Positions 16,521 to 23,474 of a DNA stretch of 64,000 nt are shown in pieces. Source of the stretch: Micromonospora_G sp040676775. Lineage in GTDB: Bacteria > Actinomycetota > Actinomycetes > Mycobacteriales > Micromonosporaceae. Position 1 is the stretch's first letter. Every line of letters begins with the position of its first letter. The notes beneath the pieces were generated by a model, which searched no databases, was not told the DNA's origin, and worked only from the letters and a program-made list of their open reading frames with translations. The position numbers and the translations under genes are program-made. Where the stretch lies: contig NZ_JBFAPP010000009.1 in NCBI RefSeq assembly GCF_040676775.1, positions 124,001-188,000 on the forward strand. The letters are read 5' to 3'.

Positions 16521-16837
16521 GCGACCGGGGCGATCTCATCATCCCCGAGCTGGCCGAGCACACACCGCTCCGGCCGCTCTGGATCTGCCGAATCGACGCC
16601 CGCCCGTGGCCCTGTCCGGATGCCCGACTCAACCTGGTGGCCGCGTACCTGCCCGCCCGCCGAATCGAGCTGTACCTGTATCTCGGCTTGCAGTTCACCA
16701 CGGCTCTGGCCGAACTCGACACGGTGGTGGTGGAGGCAGGCGAACGAGCGGACGCCTTCGGCCTTCACGTGCGCGTTCTCGGCTGGCTGATCTCACACGA
16801 GGCCAGACAGCGAGGCAGACGGCGTCGCTCCATCTGA
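16517..16837 (+). CDS. hypothetical protein with 'PLRPLWxCRxxxxPWPC' motif
   Basis: 106 residues. The conserved HTPLRPLWICRIDARPWPCPDARLNL and YLPARRIELYLYLGLQFTTALAEL segments define a small actinobacterial family often labelled 'flavin reductase' without evidence. Most members have two Cys-x-x-Cys-like pairs; here the first has CRID, so one cysteine is lost. Found next to XRE/DUF5753-DUF397 units, suggesting a shared pathway. ATGA overlap with the preceding gene. Confidence 0.7.
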   Translation: MSDRGDLIIPELAEHTPLRPLWICRIDARPWPCPDARLNLVAAYLPARRIELYLYLGLQFTTALAELDTVVVEAGERADAFGLHVRVLGWLISHEARQRGRRRRSI

Positions 16838-16866
16838 ACTTCGGCGAACCTGTCCCGTCCCGGTGC

Positions 16867-16912
16867 TGTTCCGTCCGAGTGTTGTTCCGTCCGAGTGTTG
16901 TTCCGTCCGACG
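16867..16912. repeat. three tandem 16-bp repeats
   Basis: TGTTCCGTCCGAGTGT-type unit with a 16-bp period, three copies, the last diverging at its end. It lies about 135 bp upstream of the secreted nuclease start, in its probable promoter region. Confidence 0.8.
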
Positions 16913-17045
16913 TGCAGCGCGGAAATCGCTTTTTCATGACCTGGACTGACCCGTACGGCCCCGAGCCTTCACCGAACGTCCGGCAGACGTTTTGCTGATC
17001 TGAGTCGTTCGTCGACTTCGACCAGACGTCGTGAGGGAGCCACCC

Positions 17046-17879
17046 ATGCAATCGGTACGACGAAAACTGCTCGCCGCGAAGGTGTTGCCACTCGCGTTGG
17101 CCACCGCACTCGTCGGCGCACTCATCGCCGGCACCGCCGTGCTGGCCTCGGCCGCCAGCTCGACCGCGGCCCAGTCCAATCGTGTGATGACCTGGAACAT
17201 CCACGTCGGGAAGGACGGCGGACCGGAGGCGAAGGCAAAGGAGATCGCCCGGTTCAAACCGCAGGTCCTCGGCATGCAGGAAGCCTGCCGGGAGGACGTC
17301 AAGAAGACGGTCGCCATCCTGAAGAGCAAATACAAACTCCAGTACCACATCGCGTACGGCACGGTGCGCAACGACCGGGCCAACTGCGGACTCTTCGGCG
17401 GGAACGCCTTCGGGCAGGCAATCATCTCGGCCGCGCCGATAACAAAGAAGGGCAACACGCTCTACGCCGACGGCGGCACCGAGGCTCGGGGTTACATGTG
17501 GGTGGAGACCACGGTCAACCGCAAGAAAACCCGGGTGTACAACACCCATCTGTCCGAGCACGGCCAGGGCAAGCTCCGGGCCGCGCAGGTCCGAACCCTG
17601 GTCGAGGTGGCGAGACAGTACGCCGGGTCCATCGTGCTCGGCGACTTCAACGCGCAGCCGCACTCGTCGGAAATGCAGCCCATGTGGGTGTACTACCGGG
17701 ATGCCGACCCGAGCTGTGGCGCCAAGGCAAGCTCCAGGTGCAAGGCGACCGCGGACGCGGGTCCTCCGCGCAAGAAGTTCGACTACATCTTCCTGCGGAA
17801 GAACATGGCCCTGCCCGGCGTGACCGTCGTCAATTCGCCGTACTCCGACCATGACATCGTCTACGCCGACCTTAGGTAG
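17046..17879 (+). CDS. secreted endonuclease/exonuclease/phosphatase-family protein
   Basis: 277 residues. Signal peptide VLPLALATALVGALIAGTAVLASAA, then one complete DNase I-like (EEP) domain. Metal and catalytic residues are all present: N in MTWNIHVG, E in GMQEAC, NTHLSEH, D and N in VLGDFNAQP, and D-H in the terminal YSDHDIVYADL. Two cysteine pairs suggest extracellular disulfides. It could be a secreted DNase or a phosphodiesterase such as sphingomyelinase; the fold does not decide. ATG chosen over an upstream GTG because GAGGGAG sits 7 nt before it. Confidence 0.85.
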   Translation: MQSVRRKLLAAKVLPLALATALVGALIAGTAVLASAASSTAAQSNRVMTWNIHVGKDGGPEAKAKEIARFKPQVLGMQEACREDVKKTVAILKSKYKLQYHIAYGTVRNDRANCGLFGGNAFGQAIISAAPITKKGNTLYADGGTEARGYMWVETTVNRKKTRVYNTHLSEHGQGKLRAAQVRTLVEVARQYAGSIVLGDFNAQPHSSEMQPMWVYYRDADPSCGAKASSRCKATADAGPPRKKFDYIFLRKNMALPGVTVVNSPYSDHDIVYADLR

Positions 17880-17889
17880 CAGCCGTACC

Positions 17890-17934
17890 GGGAGTAGCCC
17901 CGACCCGGCGCGGACCCGGGTCAGGGCTGCTCCC
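17890..17934. terminator. long imperfect hairpin between convergent genes
   Basis: 18-nt arms (GGGAGTAGCCCCGACCCG and CGGGTCAGGGCTGCTCCC) with one mismatch and one wobble, between the nuclease and epoxide hydrolase stops. Confidence 0.65.
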
Positions 17935-17938
17935 ACGG

Positions 17939-19054
17939 TCAGCGCAGCTTGGCGTAGAAGGTGCGCAGGTCGTCGGCGAGCACGTTCGGGGCGAGGTGGG
18001 CGGCGTAGTGGCCGCCGGGTCCGTACGACTTCCAGTGCACGATGTTGCGGTGGTCGCGCTCGGCGAACGTACGCATGGAGACGAAGTCGCCCTCGAACAT
18101 CGCCAAACCGAGCGGCACCGTGGTCGGCTCGGTCGGGTGCTCGGCCTTCGCGTCCTCGTAGTAGAACCGGGTCGCCGAGGTCGCGGTGCCGGTCAGCCAG
18201 TAGAACATCGTGTTGGTCAGCACGAAGTCCGCGTCGACGTCGGCGGCGTCACCGAAGAGCTGGGCGTTCCAGCCGAGCAGCCCGACCGGCGAATCGAAGA
18301 TCCCGTACGACAGGGTCTGCGGCTGCTGTGAGTGCAGGGTGTTGAACGACATCTTGTTGTCGTAAAACCACTGGAGCACCTCCAACGCCTTCTGGTCCTC
18401 CTCGGTGATCTTCGCGAACTCGGCCGGGTCGCCGGACGGGAACGAGAAGATCTGGGTCACGTGTACGCCGACCACGTGCTCCGGGGCGATCCGGCCGAGT
18501 TCGGGCGCGACGAACGACCCGCCGTCGTTGCCGACCGCGCCGTACCGGTCGTAGCCGAGCCGGCGCATCAGTTCCGCCCACGCCCTCGCCGTGCGGTACC
18601 GGTTCCAGCCCCGCTCGCGGGTCGGGCCGGAGAAGCCGAAGCCGGGCAGCGAGGGGATCACCAGGTGGAACGCCTGCGAGCCGTCGGACGGGTTGGTCAG
18701 CGGCTCGATGACGTCGAGGTATTCCACGATCGAGCCGGGCCAGCCGTGCGTCAGGACCAGCGGCAGCGCGTCGGCGTGCGGCGAGCGTACGTGCAGGAAG
18801 TGGATGTTCTGGCCGTCGACCTCGGTGGTGAACTGCGGATACTGGTTGATTTTCGCTTCCCAGGCCCGCCAGTCGTAACCGTCGCGCCAGTGCTCGGCGA
18901 GTTGACGCACGTACGCCACCGGCACGCCGTAGTCCCAGCCGGCGTCCGGGATCTCGTCCGGCCAGCGGGTGCGGTCGAGCCGGTTGCGGAGGTCGTCCAG
19001 GTCGGCCTGCGGGATGTCGATGCGAAAGGGCTTGACCTCGGTGTTCTCGCTCAT
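17939..19054 (-). CDS. epoxide hydrolase with EHN N-terminal domain
   Basis: 371 residues, alpha/beta-hydrolase fold. The N-terminal EHN module (FRIDIPQADLDDLRNRLDRTRWPDE) starts near residue 10. Oxyanion motif HGWPGS near 115, nucleophile Asp in GNDGGS near 187, and catalytic His in GPGGHYAAHLAP near the C-terminus. Hydrolyses epoxides to diols in the cytoplasm; the natural substrate is unknown. ATG start MSENTEV. Divergently arranged with a WYL-domain regulator 63 bp away, the usual arrangement for local control. Confidence 0.9.
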   Translation of the reverse strand: MSENTEVKPFRIDIPQADLDDLRNRLDRTRWPDEIPDAGWDYGVPVAYVRQLAEHWRDGYDWRAWEAKINQYPQFTTEVDGQNIHFLHVRSPHADALPLVLTHGWPGSIVEYLDVIEPLTNPSDGSQAFHLVIPSLPGFGFSGPTRERGWNRYRTARAWAELMRRLGYDRYGAVGNDGGSFVAPELGRIAPEHVVGVHVTQIFSFPSGDPAEFAKITEEDQKALEVLQWFYDNKMSFNTLHSQQPQTLSYGIFDSPVGLLGWNAQLFGDAADVDADFVLTNTMFYWLTGTATSATRFYYEDAKAEHPTEPTTVPLGLAMFEGDFVSMRTFAERDHRNIVHWKSYGPGGHYAAHLAPNVLADDLRTFYAKLR

Positions 19055-19073
19055 GTCGACAACGCTACGGACC

Positions 19074-19098
19074 CTTCCGGTCAGCTTCTGTCCGGAAG
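19074..19098. promoter_or_regulatory. inverted repeat CTTCCGG-N11-CCGGAAG in divergent promoter
   Basis: 7-bp perfect arms centred in the 63-bp gap between the epoxide hydrolase and its divergent WYL regulator. A likely operator for that regulator. Confidence 0.45.
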
Positions 19099-19117
19099 CC
19101 CTGACAGACTTGTGAGC

Positions 19118-20083
19118 ATGTTGGAGACCTCGGCGCGGCTGCTGCGCCTGCTGTCGTTGTTGCAGTCCCGGCGGGACTGGGCCGGCGCCGCGCTGGCCGA
19201 ACGGCTCCAGGTGAGCGAACGGACCGTACGCCGCGACGTCGACCGGCTGCGGGACCTCGGCTACCCCGTGCACGCCAGCAGGGGCACCGACGGTGGTTAC
19301 CGCCTCGGCGCGGGCGCGGCCATGCCGCCGCTGCTGCTCGACGACGAGGAGGCGGTGGCCGTGGCGGTCGGCCTGCGTACGGCCGCCGGTGGCACCGTCG
19401 CCGGGATCGAGGAGTCGTCGGTACGGGCGCTGACCAAACTCGAACAGGTGCTGCCGGCCCGGCTACGGCACCGGGTGAACGCGTTGCAGACGTACACCGA
19501 GCCGGTGCCGGCGGACCGGCCCGGACCGGTGGTCGAACCCGGCGTACTGACCGTGCTCGCGGCGGCGTGTCGGGACTCCGAACGACTCCGGTTCGACTAC
19601 CGCGCCCATGACGGGTCCGACGCGGTTCGGGCGGTGGAGCCGTACCGGCTGGTGTCGTGGGGACGCCGCTGGTACCTGCTCGCCTGGGACGTCGACCGGC
19701 AGGACTGGCGCACGTTCCGGGTCGACCGGATCCAGCCCCGTACGCCCACCGGGCCACGCTTCCCACCGCGCGACCCGCCGGAGGGCGGCGCTGCCGCGTA
19801 CGTCGCAAGGGGTGTGTCGGCGGCGGCCTGGCGCTATCGGTCCCGCGTCCTGGTGCACGCGCCCGCGACCGTGGTGGCCGAGCGGATCAACCCGGCGGTG
19901 GGTGTGGTGGAGGCGGTGGACGACCGCACCTGTGTGCTGAACACCGGGGCGGACAGCGTGCAGACACTCGCGGTGTACCTCGGTCTGCTCGGTGTCGACT
20001 TCGACGTCACCGAGCCCCCCGAACTCGTCGAACACCTCCGTACGCTGACCGAGCGCTACGGCCGGGCCACCCCGGACCGGTGA
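19118..20083 (+). CDS. YafY-type HTH/WYL transcriptional regulator
   Basis: 321 residues. N-terminal DeoR-like winged helix (MLETSARLLRLLSLLQSRRDW...SERTVRRDVDRLRDLGYPV, about 1-60), then a WYL ligand-binding domain (about 140-220, with RAVEPYRLVSWGRRWYLLAWDVDR) and the C-terminal WCX extension. Single-component sensor, probably controlling the adjacent epoxide hydrolase. ATG start. Confidence 0.9.
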   Translation: MLETSARLLRLLSLLQSRRDWAGAALAERLQVSERTVRRDVDRLRDLGYPVHASRGTDGGYRLGAGAAMPPLLLDDEEAVAVAVGLRTAAGGTVAGIEESSVRALTKLEQVLPARLRHRVNALQTYTEPVPADRPGPVVEPGVLTVLAAACRDSERLRFDYRAHDGSDAVRAVEPYRLVSWGRRWYLLAWDVDRQDWRTFRVDRIQPRTPTGPRFPPRDPPEGGAAAYVARGVSAAAWRYRSRVLVHAPATVVAERINPAVGVVEAVDDRTCVLNTGADSVQTLAVYLGLLGVDFDVTEPPELVEHLRTLTERYGRATPDR

Positions 20084-20181
20084 GACGGTCGGAGATACGT
20101 GGTCTTCACCGATACATTCACCTACCGGAACGGGTTTTGACGTCGTAAGTGGATGCGCAGTCGGGCGGAGGGAGTTCCGGG

Positions 20182-20556
20182 GTGTCGGTACGGATCGATG
20201 TCGACGGTGACGACGCCGAGCTGGAAGACCTGTGGGAGTGGCTGCGCGCCGAACACGCATTGCGCGGGCTGGTACGGCTGGAGAACGGACCCGTGGTCCC
20301 CGGCACCATGGGATCCGGCATGGAGATCACGATTCAGATCGCGACCGTCATGTCCGGAGCGGGCGCACTCTGGGCCGCGGTGGCGCAGTCCGTCTCCCTG
20401 TGGTTGGACCGACGCCGCACCGACATCACGATCACGGTGACGAAGCCCGACGGCACCACGGTGCAGTTGAGCGCCAAGCGGGCGGCGGAAGCGAAGCGGC
20501 TGATGGCGGAGTTCGCCGAGCCTCGGGAAGTGGGCGACGGTGACCCGGCTGCCTGA
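20182..20556 (+). CDS. EACC1 (effector-associated constant component) family protein
   Basis: 124 residues: a short acidic N-terminus (VSVRIDVDGDDAELEDLWEWL), a hydrophobic central helix (MEITIQIATVMSGAGALWAAVAQSVSLWL) and a small C-terminal strand-rich module (TDITITVTKPDGTTVQLSAKRAAEAKRLM). This is the EACC1 pattern, a constant small component encoded beside variable effectors in actinobacterial conflict systems. GTG start chosen because GGAGGGAG lies 7 nt upstream; an earlier in-frame GTG lacks a ribosome site. The 3' end overlaps the caspase gene by 17 bp. Confidence 0.85.
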   Translation: MSVRIDVDGDDAELEDLWEWLRAEHALRGLVRLENGPVVPGTMGSGMEITIQIATVMSGAGALWAAVAQSVSLWLDRRRTDITITVTKPDGTTVQLSAKRAAEAKRLMAEFAEPREVGDGDPAA

Positions 20557-22771
20557 CCCACAGCGTTCCCGTGCCTTGCTGATCGGCACCGCCGTCTACC
20601 AGTCGGACCAGCTCCCCGACCTGCCGGCCGTACTCAACAACCTGACGGATCTCCGGGCCACGCTGACCTCGCCGCTGCTGGGCGGGTTCGCCCCGGACCG
20701 CTGCGTCACGCTGGCCGACCCACCCGATCCGATCTCCCTCCACGACATGCTGATGGACTCCGCCACGAACGCCACGGACACCCTGCTGGTCTATTTCGCC
20801 GGACATGGTCTGAGGTCGGAACGCGGCAAGCTGTACCTCGGACTGGCGAACACTCGGGACGTCAACCTCCCGGTCAGCGGATTCGACTACGAAGTGCTCC
20901 GCGACGTGATCCTGGACAAAAGCAGAGCGGTCAACAAGGTCGTGGTGCTGGACTGCTGCTTCAGCGGCCGGGCGATCCAGGGGATGAGCGCCGCCGGGGC
21001 CGCGACGGCGGACCAACTGGAGATCGAGGGCACTTATGTGCTGACCGCGACCGCCGCGAACGCCCAGGCACTGGCCCCGCAGGGCGCCCACCACACCTCC
21101 TTCACCGGCGAACTCCTGCACGTCCTGGGCAGCGGCGTACCGGACGCCGGGGAGTTGTTGTCGCTGGATGCCGTCTTCAAGCAGTTGCGGCACAACGTAC
21201 GCCAGCGTGGGCTGCCGGTACCCACACAGCGCTTCGGTGGGATGACCCACCTTCTGGCGCTCACCCGGAACGCGGCCGCGGTTCGCGGCGCCGGGCTGAC
21301 GGTGCCGCCGCAGGCTCCTCCGCCACGGATCTCGATCCGACAGGCGCATGTCGCCCAGCCACTCGGCCTCGCCGGCACCCTGCACTTCACGAAGCAGGAC
21401 CTGGCCGCGACGATCCGCCGGAACTGGACAACCGCCGCCGAGCACCTCTTCCGCCGCACGGACCGGTCGGCGGCCCCCTCGGAGAGCTGGACCGAACTGC
21501 TGGGCTGGCTACGCCAGTTCAACGACCCCGTGGCCGACGACGTCGAGGGACGCATCGCGCTCGTCGACCGGTACCTCGGCGACCGGAACCTCTCCGCCGA
21601 TCTCAAGCTGCTGCACCTGCTGCGATGGCTCGATCCTGCCGGGGCGGCAACCTACCGTGGGCACCACGTCACGTACCAGACGCTCGCTCGTGGGTGCCTG
21701 GGCGCGCGGGTCGACGCCGACGACGTCGAACGACGCCTCTTCGAGGAGGTGCGCCGGGCCGGGCTGCTCGACGCCCTGGCCGGATTCACCGAGCTGGACC
21801 GGTTACAGGGTGTGCAAGGCAAGTGGGACGAAGCCCGCCGGGCGTGGGAAGAATCTGTCGAGAAGATGCGGTTCGAACTCGGCCACCCCGATGTACGCGG
21901 CAACGTGCCCGGATGGGCAGCCGCCAACGGTCCCGGTGCGCTGCTGTTCGGCCTGCTGCCGCAGGACCGGGTTTCCCAGATATCGCGACACCTGCCCGCC
22001 GGGTCCCCGCCGCAGATCCCCATCCCCTGGTACGAGCGGCTGCTCGCCGCCGCCGGCGGTCGGGAGACGGTGCTCGGCGCACTGCTGGAGGCGGACCTGG
22101 CCCCGGTCGCGGAACAGGCTGCCCGCGACCGGGCCGAGTCGGAACGGCAGCGGGAGGCCGAGCGGGAGGACCTGCGTCGCCGGGCTGAGCGGTGGTCCAC
22201 CGCCGAGGCCAGCAGACTCAGCCGAGCAGCGCGCTACCACGCCGCCCTACGCGCGCTGGCCGTCACCGCAGGCTGGAGCCTCATTCTCGTCGTCGCGGTC
22301 TGGCTGGCCTGGTGCCTGTCCGGCCGTGACTTCGACACCGCGAAGATGCTGACGTACTACGCCCTGATCCTGGGCGGCGCAGCCGCGTTCGTCCTCGTCC
22401 AGCGCGGCTACCGGTTGGGCTCCGCCTACCACCCGGAGCTGGGTAGGCCGTCGTCGTGGTTGCCACCCGTACGCGCCGCGATCGCCGGTGCCGCCGTGAT
22501 GCTGCTCTTCGGTGCGACAGCCCGCCCGCCGAGGGAAGGGCCCCGGGCGGATTTCGACCTCCTGCTCGATTGGGGGCCGGGGCGTTTCTGGGAGTACGTC
22601 TCGGACAACTCCGATTACTACCGCGCCGACTGGGCGCTCATCTCCTACGGGTTGCTCGCCACGCTCGGCCTCGCGGCCTGCCTCGCGGTTGGGGTGTACG
22701 CGGGTACCGCGAGCGCCCGACAGTGGGAGGAACGCCACCGGGCGTACGACAAGGCCCACCGGCCCGGCTGA
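20540..22771 (+). CDS. EACC1-associated caspase-like peptidase with C-terminal membrane domain
   Basis: 743 residues. Caspase/metacaspase domain (about 1-245): first strand SRALLIGTAVYQ, catalytic His89 in YFAGHG, catalytic Cys140 in VVLDCCFSG. After a Pro-rich linker (about 253-265) comes a helical region of about 270 residues with no recognised family, then a charged coiled-coil-like stretch (RDRAESERQREAEREDLRRRAE, about 535-556). Three or four transmembrane helices from about residue 570 to the end follow. Predicted death or suicide protease tethered to the membrane, working with EACC1. GTG start inside the EACC1 gene implies translational coupling. Substrate and trigger unknown. Confidence 0.85.
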   Translation: MTRLPDPQRSRALLIGTAVYQSDQLPDLPAVLNNLTDLRATLTSPLLGGFAPDRCVTLADPPDPISLHDMLMDSATNATDTLLVYFAGHGLRSERGKLYLGLANTRDVNLPVSGFDYEVLRDVILDKSRAVNKVVVLDCCFSGRAIQGMSAAGAATADQLEIEGTYVLTATAANAQALAPQGAHHTSFTGELLHVLGSGVPDAGELLSLDAVFKQLRHNVRQRGLPVPTQRFGGMTHLLALTRNAAAVRGAGLTVPPQAPPPRISIRQAHVAQPLGLAGTLHFTKQDLAATIRRNWTTAAEHLFRRTDRSAAPSESWTELLGWLRQFNDPVADDVEGRIALVDRYLGDRNLSADLKLLHLLRWLDPAGAATYRGHHVTYQTLARGCLGARVDADDVERRLFEEVRRAGLLDALAGFTELDRLQGVQGKWDEARRAWEESVEKMRFELGHPDVRGNVPGWAAANGPGALLFGLLPQDRVSQISRHLPAGSPPQIPIPWYERLLAAAGGRETVLGALLEADLAPVAEQAARDRAESERQREAEREDLRRRAERWSTAEASRLSRAARYHAALRALAVTAGWSLILVVAVWLAWCLSGRDFDTAKMLTYYALILGGAAAFVLVQRGYRLGSAYHPELGRPSSWLPPVRAAIAGAAVMLLFGATARPPREGPRADFDLLLDWGPGRFWEYVSDNSDYYRADWALISYGLLATLGLAACLAVGVYAGTASARQWEERHRAYDKAHRPG

Positions 22772-22778
22772 CGTACGG

Positions 22779-23201
22779 TCAGCTCGCAACCGGAGTGGGC
22801 TCGGAACACTGAGCGAAGTCGATCATCCCCGGTCGGGGAGTCGGCCCGGTGCAGGTGTGCTGGCTGATGATCTGCGGACCGAAGTTGTCCTGCCGGGAAT
22901 CCGTGACGATCTCGACCCGGCCATCGACGCCCGCCTCGTAGGTGGTGATGATCGGGTCGCCTTCCGTGGTGGGACTGGTCTCCTTGAGCCGTACGGGACG
23001 CCCTGCCTGCACGGCGTCCACGAAGCACCTGACGGCACGTTCGGAAAGTCCCTCACCCTGCGACAGCACGAACGTCCCACAGTTCGTGACCTCCCCCGGA
23101 CCCGCGACGGCGGGGGCGGCGACGTCCACGTCCGGCTCGTTCGGTCCGCCGCAGGCCGACAGCGCGACCGCGACCACTGCCAGGTACAGAACCTGCTTCA
23201 C
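22779..23201 (-). CDS. small lipoprotein
   Basis: 140 residues with a lipoprotein signal: hydrophobic YLAVVAVA followed by lipobox LSAC with the lipidated Cys at 17. The mature part has four further cysteines, no recognised family. GTG chosen because GAGGGAAG stands 8 nt upstream; an ATG six codons earlier has no ribosome site. Convergent with the caspase gene. Confidence 0.65.
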   Translation of the reverse strand: MKQVLYLAVVAVALSACGGPNEPDVDVAAPAVAGPGEVTNCGTFVLSQGEGLSERAVRCFVDAVQAGRPVRLKETSPTTEGDPIITTYEAGVDGRVEIVTDSRQDNFGPQIISQHTCTGPTPRPGMIDFAQCSEPTPVAS

Positions 23202-23254
23202 CAGGACATCTTCCCTCATCCAACCCCGCCAAAGGCCTTCGACGCGACGGCGCG

Positions 23255-23350
23255 GCCCGCACCACCGATTCCCTCGACGATCTTGCACTTGTGGCGCCCG
23301 GATCAGGGCATTCATCCGGATTTGTGACCCACCACAAGTGCAAGATCGTC
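23255..23350. repeat. palindromic dispersed repeat, copy 2
   Basis: 19-bp perfect inverted repeat (GACGATCTTGCACTTGTGG and complement) around a 37-bp core that differs from copy 1 at only a few positions (for example GGATCAGGGCATTC versus AGATCAGGGCACTC). The same left flank GCCCGCACCACCGATTCCC is present, in the same orientation as copy 1. Confidence 0.85.
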
Positions 23351-23370
23351 ACGGTGTCTGTGACGACGGA

Positions 23371-23400
23371 CGGGGTCGGGGTCGGGGTCGGGGTCGGGGT
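23371..23400. repeat. (CGGGGT)5 hexamer repeat, G-quadruplex candidate
   Basis: Five uninterrupted hexamers give five runs of four G separated by TC on the + strand, enough for a stable G-quadruplex. It lies just outside the palindromic repeat, downstream of the first pectate lyase gene. Confidence 0.85.
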
Positions 23401-23433
23401 ATCACGGGGGCCTTCGGTCACGGTGTGGGCTGG

Positions 23434-23462
23434 GGGCCCCTTCCTGTTAACGGAAGGGGCCC
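23434..23462. terminator. terminator hairpin after pectate lyase 1
   Basis: GGGCCCCTTCC and GGAAGGGGCCC, 11 perfect pairs around TGTTAAC, 13 bp past the stop of the minus-strand pectate lyase. A similar GGAAGGGCC stem follows pectate lyase 4. Confidence 0.65.
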
Positions 23463-23474
23463 TTCGCTACCCGG

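Noticed and set aside
22779..23201. Lipoprotein considered as a third member of the EACC1-caspase system
   Set aside because: It is convergent, with its own ribosome site, and its domain is unknown; nothing links it functionally.
14456..23350. Palindromic repeats considered as CRISPR repeats
   Set aside because: Only two copies 8.8 kb apart, no spacer array, no cas genes; the structure fits a MITE/REP element.
23371..23400. Hexamer repeats considered as a CRISPR or origin iteron array
   Set aside because: Simple 6-bp repeat with no spacers and no replication gene nearby.
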